DNA of 64,000 nt from Ruegeria aquimaris (GTDB lineage Bacteria; Pseudomonadota; Alphaproteobacteria; Rhodobacterales; Rhodobacteraceae), in contig NZ_JAOWLB010000010.1 in assembly GCF_025751555.1 (NCBI RefSeq), positions 1 through 64,000 on the forward strand, written 5' to 3'. The stretch's first letter is position 1; each line of letters starts with the position of its first letter. A model generated the notes under the pieces. It saw only the letters and a program-made list of their open reading frames with translations. It had not been told where the DNA came from and searched no databases. The position numbers were made by a program, and so were the translations under genes. Shown here piece by piece: positions 61,457-64,000 of this stretch.

Positions 61457-62629
61457 ATGCCAGGCACTTTTTCCTTTTTCGGATTTTCCAGAGCGGGCGC
61501 GGGGCGGCGGGCAACGACCCTCTCTCTCGTACTGGGCCTTGGTCTTGCCTGTTCCGCATCGGCGCAATCGTCCGACCAACCCGCCCCCAAAGTATCCGTG
61601 GCTGCCGCTTATTCGCAGGACATCACGCAGGAGGCGGTGTTTATCGGCCGGGGCGAAGCCATCGACAAGGTTGATATCGTGGCCCGCGTGAACGGCTTTC
61701 TCGAAGAGCGCAAGGTCGAGGATGGCAGCCTTGTGAACGAGAATGACCTGCTGTTCCGCATCGAACCCGACCTCTATCAAGCGACGCTTGACGCCCGCAA
61801 GGCGGACCTGGACAAAGCCCAGGCCAATCTGGAACTGGCCAAGGTGGAACTGGCGCGCAAGGAAGAATTGCTGCGGCGTGAGGCAACCCCGGCCTCCGAG
61901 GTCGATATCGCCCGCGCCAACGAACTGGTGGCCGAAGCGGCGGTAAAATCGGCGCAAGCGGCGATCCAGCAGGCCGAGCTTGACCTCAGCTATACCGAGA
62001 TCCGCGCGCCCTTCCCGGGCCGCATGGGGCGCGTCGCCACCTCGGAAGGCGATGTGGTGGGGCCCAGCAACCCTCCGCTTGTGACCCTGGTGCGCGAGAC
62101 GCCCATCTATGTCAGCTTCGCCCTGAACGAAAAACAGCTGGTCAATGTGCTTCAGGAACTGGGGGAAACCACGGACAGCCTGGCCCATAGCCAGCGCAGC
62201 CCCGATGTGCATGTGACCCTGCCCAACGGTACCAACCTGGATGAAACCGGACGTATCGTGTTCATCGACAACCGGATCGACCCGCTGACCGGCGCCATTA
62301 TCCTGCGCGCCGAATTCGCCAACGAGAAACGGCTGATCGTGGACGGCTCCTTTGTGCATGTGCGCATTTCGGCGCTGGAGCCGACAACACAGGTCCTGGT
62401 CCCCCAGGCGGCCTTGCAGCGCGACCAGCGCGGCGAGTTTGCGCTGGTGGTCAATGACAAGCAGATGGTCGAACAACGCTATGTTACCACCGGCGACACG
62501 GTCGGCAACGCCATCATCGTGCTGGACGGCATGCGCGAAGGTGAAAGCGTCATCGTCGAAGGCCTGCAACGCGTCCGACCCGGTGTGGCCGTCGACGCCG
62601 TCGTGGCCGCCGAACAGCCCAAGGAATAA
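61457..62629 (+). CDS. RND efflux periplasmic adaptor subunit
   Basis: This 390-aa membrane fusion protein has an N-terminal signal sequence (RRATTLSLVLGLGLACSASA). The barrel/lipoyl half is seen in GEAIDKVDIVARVNGFLEER and KVEDGSLVNENDLLFRIEPD. A coiled-coil hairpin occupies about residues 105-170 (ARKADLDKAQANLELAKVEL, ARANELVAEAAVKSAQAAIQ), and the return is LDLSYTEIRAPFPGRMGRV. It links the inner-membrane pump to an outer-membrane channel. GAAGAGG precedes the ATG at 61457. The permease gene starts 3 bp after it; no outer-membrane partner is visible before the window ends. Confidence 0.94.
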   Translation: MPGTFSFFGFSRAGAGRRATTLSLVLGLGLACSASAQSSDQPAPKVSVAAAYSQDITQEAVFIGRGEAIDKVDIVARVNGFLEERKVEDGSLVNENDLLFRIEPDLYQATLDARKADLDKAQANLELAKVELARKEELLRREATPASEVDIARANELVAEAAVKSAQAAIQQAELDLSYTEIRAPFPGRMGRVATSEGDVVGPSNPPLVTLVRETPIYVSFALNEKQLVNVLQELGETTDSLAHSQRSPDVHVTLPNGTNLDETGRIVFIDNRIDPLTGAIILRAEFANEKRLIVDGSFVHVRISALEPTTQVLVPQAALQRDQRGEFALVVNDKQMVEQRYVTTGDTVGNAIIVLDGMREGESVIVEGLQRVRPGVAVDAVVAAEQPKE

Positions 62630-62632
62630 GCC

Positions 62633-64000
62633 ATGTTCTCGGCGCTTTTCATCAGCAGGCCGAAACTGGCCTTTGTCATCTCTCTGGTTCTGACCATCAT
62701 GGGGGCCATCGGCTACATGGCCCTGCCGGTCGCCCAGTTCCCGGATATCACACCGCCGGTGGTCAGTGTCTCGGCCAACTATACCGGCGCCAACGCGGAA
62801 ACGGTTGAAAACGCGGTGGCCGCCCCGATCGAGGCGCAGGTCAACGGCGTCGACGACATGCTCTACATGACGTCCAGCTCGGCCGACAACGGATCGTATT
62901 CGCTGAGCGTGACCTTCGAGGTCGGCACCGATCCCGACATCGCCTCGGTCAACGTGCAGAACCGGGTGGCGCAGGCGCTGTCCGCGCTGCCGACCGAGGT
63001 GACGAATTCGGGCGTGGTGACCCAGAAGTCTTCGACCAACATGCTGATGGTTGTCACGCTCACTTCGCCCAACGACACATATGACAGCGTTTTCCTGTCG
63101 AACTACGCCTCGATCAACCTCAAGGACGCGCTGGCGCGGGTTCAGGGGGTGGGCAAGGCCGACGTGCTGACCGACCTGAAATATGCCATGCGCATGTGGA
63201 TGGACCCGGACAAGATGGCCGCATTGGGGATCACCCCCGGCGACCTGATCGGCGCCATCCGGGAACAGAACCTCGAAGTATCGGCGGGCCAGATCGGTGC
63301 ACCGCCTGCGCCCGAGGGTCAGACCTTTCAGTACACGATCAAATCCAAGGGCCGCCTGAGTTCGGTCCAGGAATTCGAGAATATCGTGGTAAGGACCGGC
63401 GATGCCGGGGCGATCGTGCGGGTCCGGGATATCGCCCGTGTCGAACTGGGAGCCCAGTTCTATAACGCGTCCGGATATTTCCAGGGCAAGCAGGCGACGA
63501 TCCTGGCGATCTATCAGGCGCCGGGTGCCAACGCGCTGGCGGTGTCCGAGCGTGTCACCGCCGAGCTGGAACGGCTCTCGCGGGCCTTTCCAGCCGATGT
63601 CGAATACGAGATTCCCTTCAACACCACCGACTTTGTCGAACAGTCGCTGAATGACGTGGTCTCGACCCTGATGCTGACTTTTGTTCTGGTGGTGTCGGTG
63701 GTATTCGTCTTCCTGGGAAGCTGGCGGGCCACACTGGTTCCGGCAGTGGCGATCCCGGTCTCTCTGATCGGCACCTTCGCCTTTCTTCTGGCCTTTGGCA
63801 TGTCGCTCAACACCATTTCGCTGTTTGCACTGGTGCTGGCCATCGGCATCGTGGTGGACGATGCCATCGTAGTGGTGGAAAACGTCGAACGTATCATCGC
63901 CGAAGAGGGGTTGAGCCCGCCCGAGGCGACGCGCAAGGCGATGGGCCAGATCACCGGCCCGGTGATCGCGACCACGCTGGTGCTGCTGGCGGTGTTTGTT
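62633..64000 (+). CDS. RND efflux permease, HAE1/AcrB type (N-terminal 456 codons; cut by window end)
   Basis: The open frame from 62633 runs off the window. It begins MFSALFISRPKLAFVISLVL, the first membrane helix. The porter domain follows (LPVAQFPDITPPVVSVSANY, TGANAETVENAVAAPIEAQV). From about residue 340 come further helices (LMLTFVLVVSVVFVFLGSWR) and GIVVDDAIVVVENVERII, the fourth-helix motif with the proton-relay Asp pair. It is a proton-driven multidrug pump subunit paired with the upstream adaptor. Substrates cannot be read from sequence. Confidence 0.95.
   Translation, partial: MFSALFISRPKLAFVISLVLTIMGAIGYMALPVAQFPDITPPVVSVSANYTGANAETVENAVAAPIEAQVNGVDDMLYMTSSSADNGSYSLSVTFEVGTDPDIASVNVQNRVAQALSALPTEVTNSGVVTQKSSTNMLMVVTLTSPNDTYDSVFLSNYASINLKDALARVQGVGKADVLTDLKYAMRMWMDPDKMAALGITPGDLIGAIREQNLEVSAGQIGAPPAPEGQTFQYTIKSKGRLSSVQEFENIVVRTGDAGAIVRVRDIARVELGAQFYNASGYFQGKQATILAIYQAPGANALAVSERVTAELERLSRAFPADVEYEIPFNTTDFVEQSLNDVVSTLMLTFVLVVSVVFVFLGSWRATLVPAVAIPVSLIGTFAFLLAFGMSLNTISLFALVLAIGIVVDDAIVVVENVERIIAEEGLSPPEATRKAMGQITGPVIATTLVLLAVFV

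Overview
The window looks like ordinary chromosome from an alphaproteobacterium of the Rhodobacteraceae, probably the Roseobacter group (Ruegeria-like). This is an inference from high G+C coding sequence, a PutA without the N-terminal DNA-binding domain, a CarD/FdxA/Hsp15/SUV3-type helicase block, an RpoH with its own heat-shock-type promoter, a DUF6476 protein and a urt/ure gene arrangement typical of that group. Species assignment from sequence alone is not safe.

Layout. 1-230: an IS3-type transposase stub against the 3' end of a tRNA-Leu(UAA) gene. 0.5-13.6 kb: a TPR protein, an Lrp-type regulator divergent from putA (proline to glutamate), a rhomboid protease, an inositol-phosphatase family enzyme, an NADP-dependent MDR oxidoreductase, an aldo/keto reductase, a rhodanese, O-acetylhomoserine sulfhydrylase, an MFS exporter and a SIMPL protein. 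13.7-16.1 kb: a large single-span membrane protein with a PilP/GspC-like C-terminus. 16.2-22.5 kb: 4-hydroxyphenylpyruvate dioxygenase with a divergent Lrp-type regulator, a CPA2 antiporter, divergent cobT/cobS and a potassium channel with a zinc ribbon. 22.6-27.7 kb: carD, fdxA, an S4 protein, an SUV3-type helicase and a second TPR protein. 27.7-33.8 kb: SCP2 protein and lysophospholipase pair, a DNA exonuclease/ATP-dependent ligase pair, oligoendopeptidase F and a small membrane protein.

33.8-45.8 kb is a complete urea module. urtABCDE (high-affinity urea ABC transporter) is transcribed leftwards and ureD-A-(54-aa protein)-B-C-E-F-G (urease subunits and nickel-loading chaperones) rightwards from a shared 461-bp control region. 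That region has an NtrC-like dyad close to urtA. A 564-bp, very A+T-rich segment separates ureB from ureC.

45.8-64 kb: a DksA-like zinc finger protein, an acyltransferase, a membrane dipeptidase, a phospholipase D lipoprotein of lower G+C, rpoH, an RluA-type pseudouridine synthase sharing its start-codon bases with a divergent DUF6476 gene, two MFS transporters around a YceI protein, metG, a GlxA-regulator/BKACE/class III aminotransferase operon, and the start of an RND efflux operon cut by the window end.

The most unusual non-genic signal is a set of tandem hairpin arrays at gene 3' ends (near 5.1, 9.7, 16.2 and 58.05 kb). Two of them share a two-hairpin unit whose stems stay paired although their bases differ. 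No CRISPR array, phage or toxin-antitoxin system was seen.
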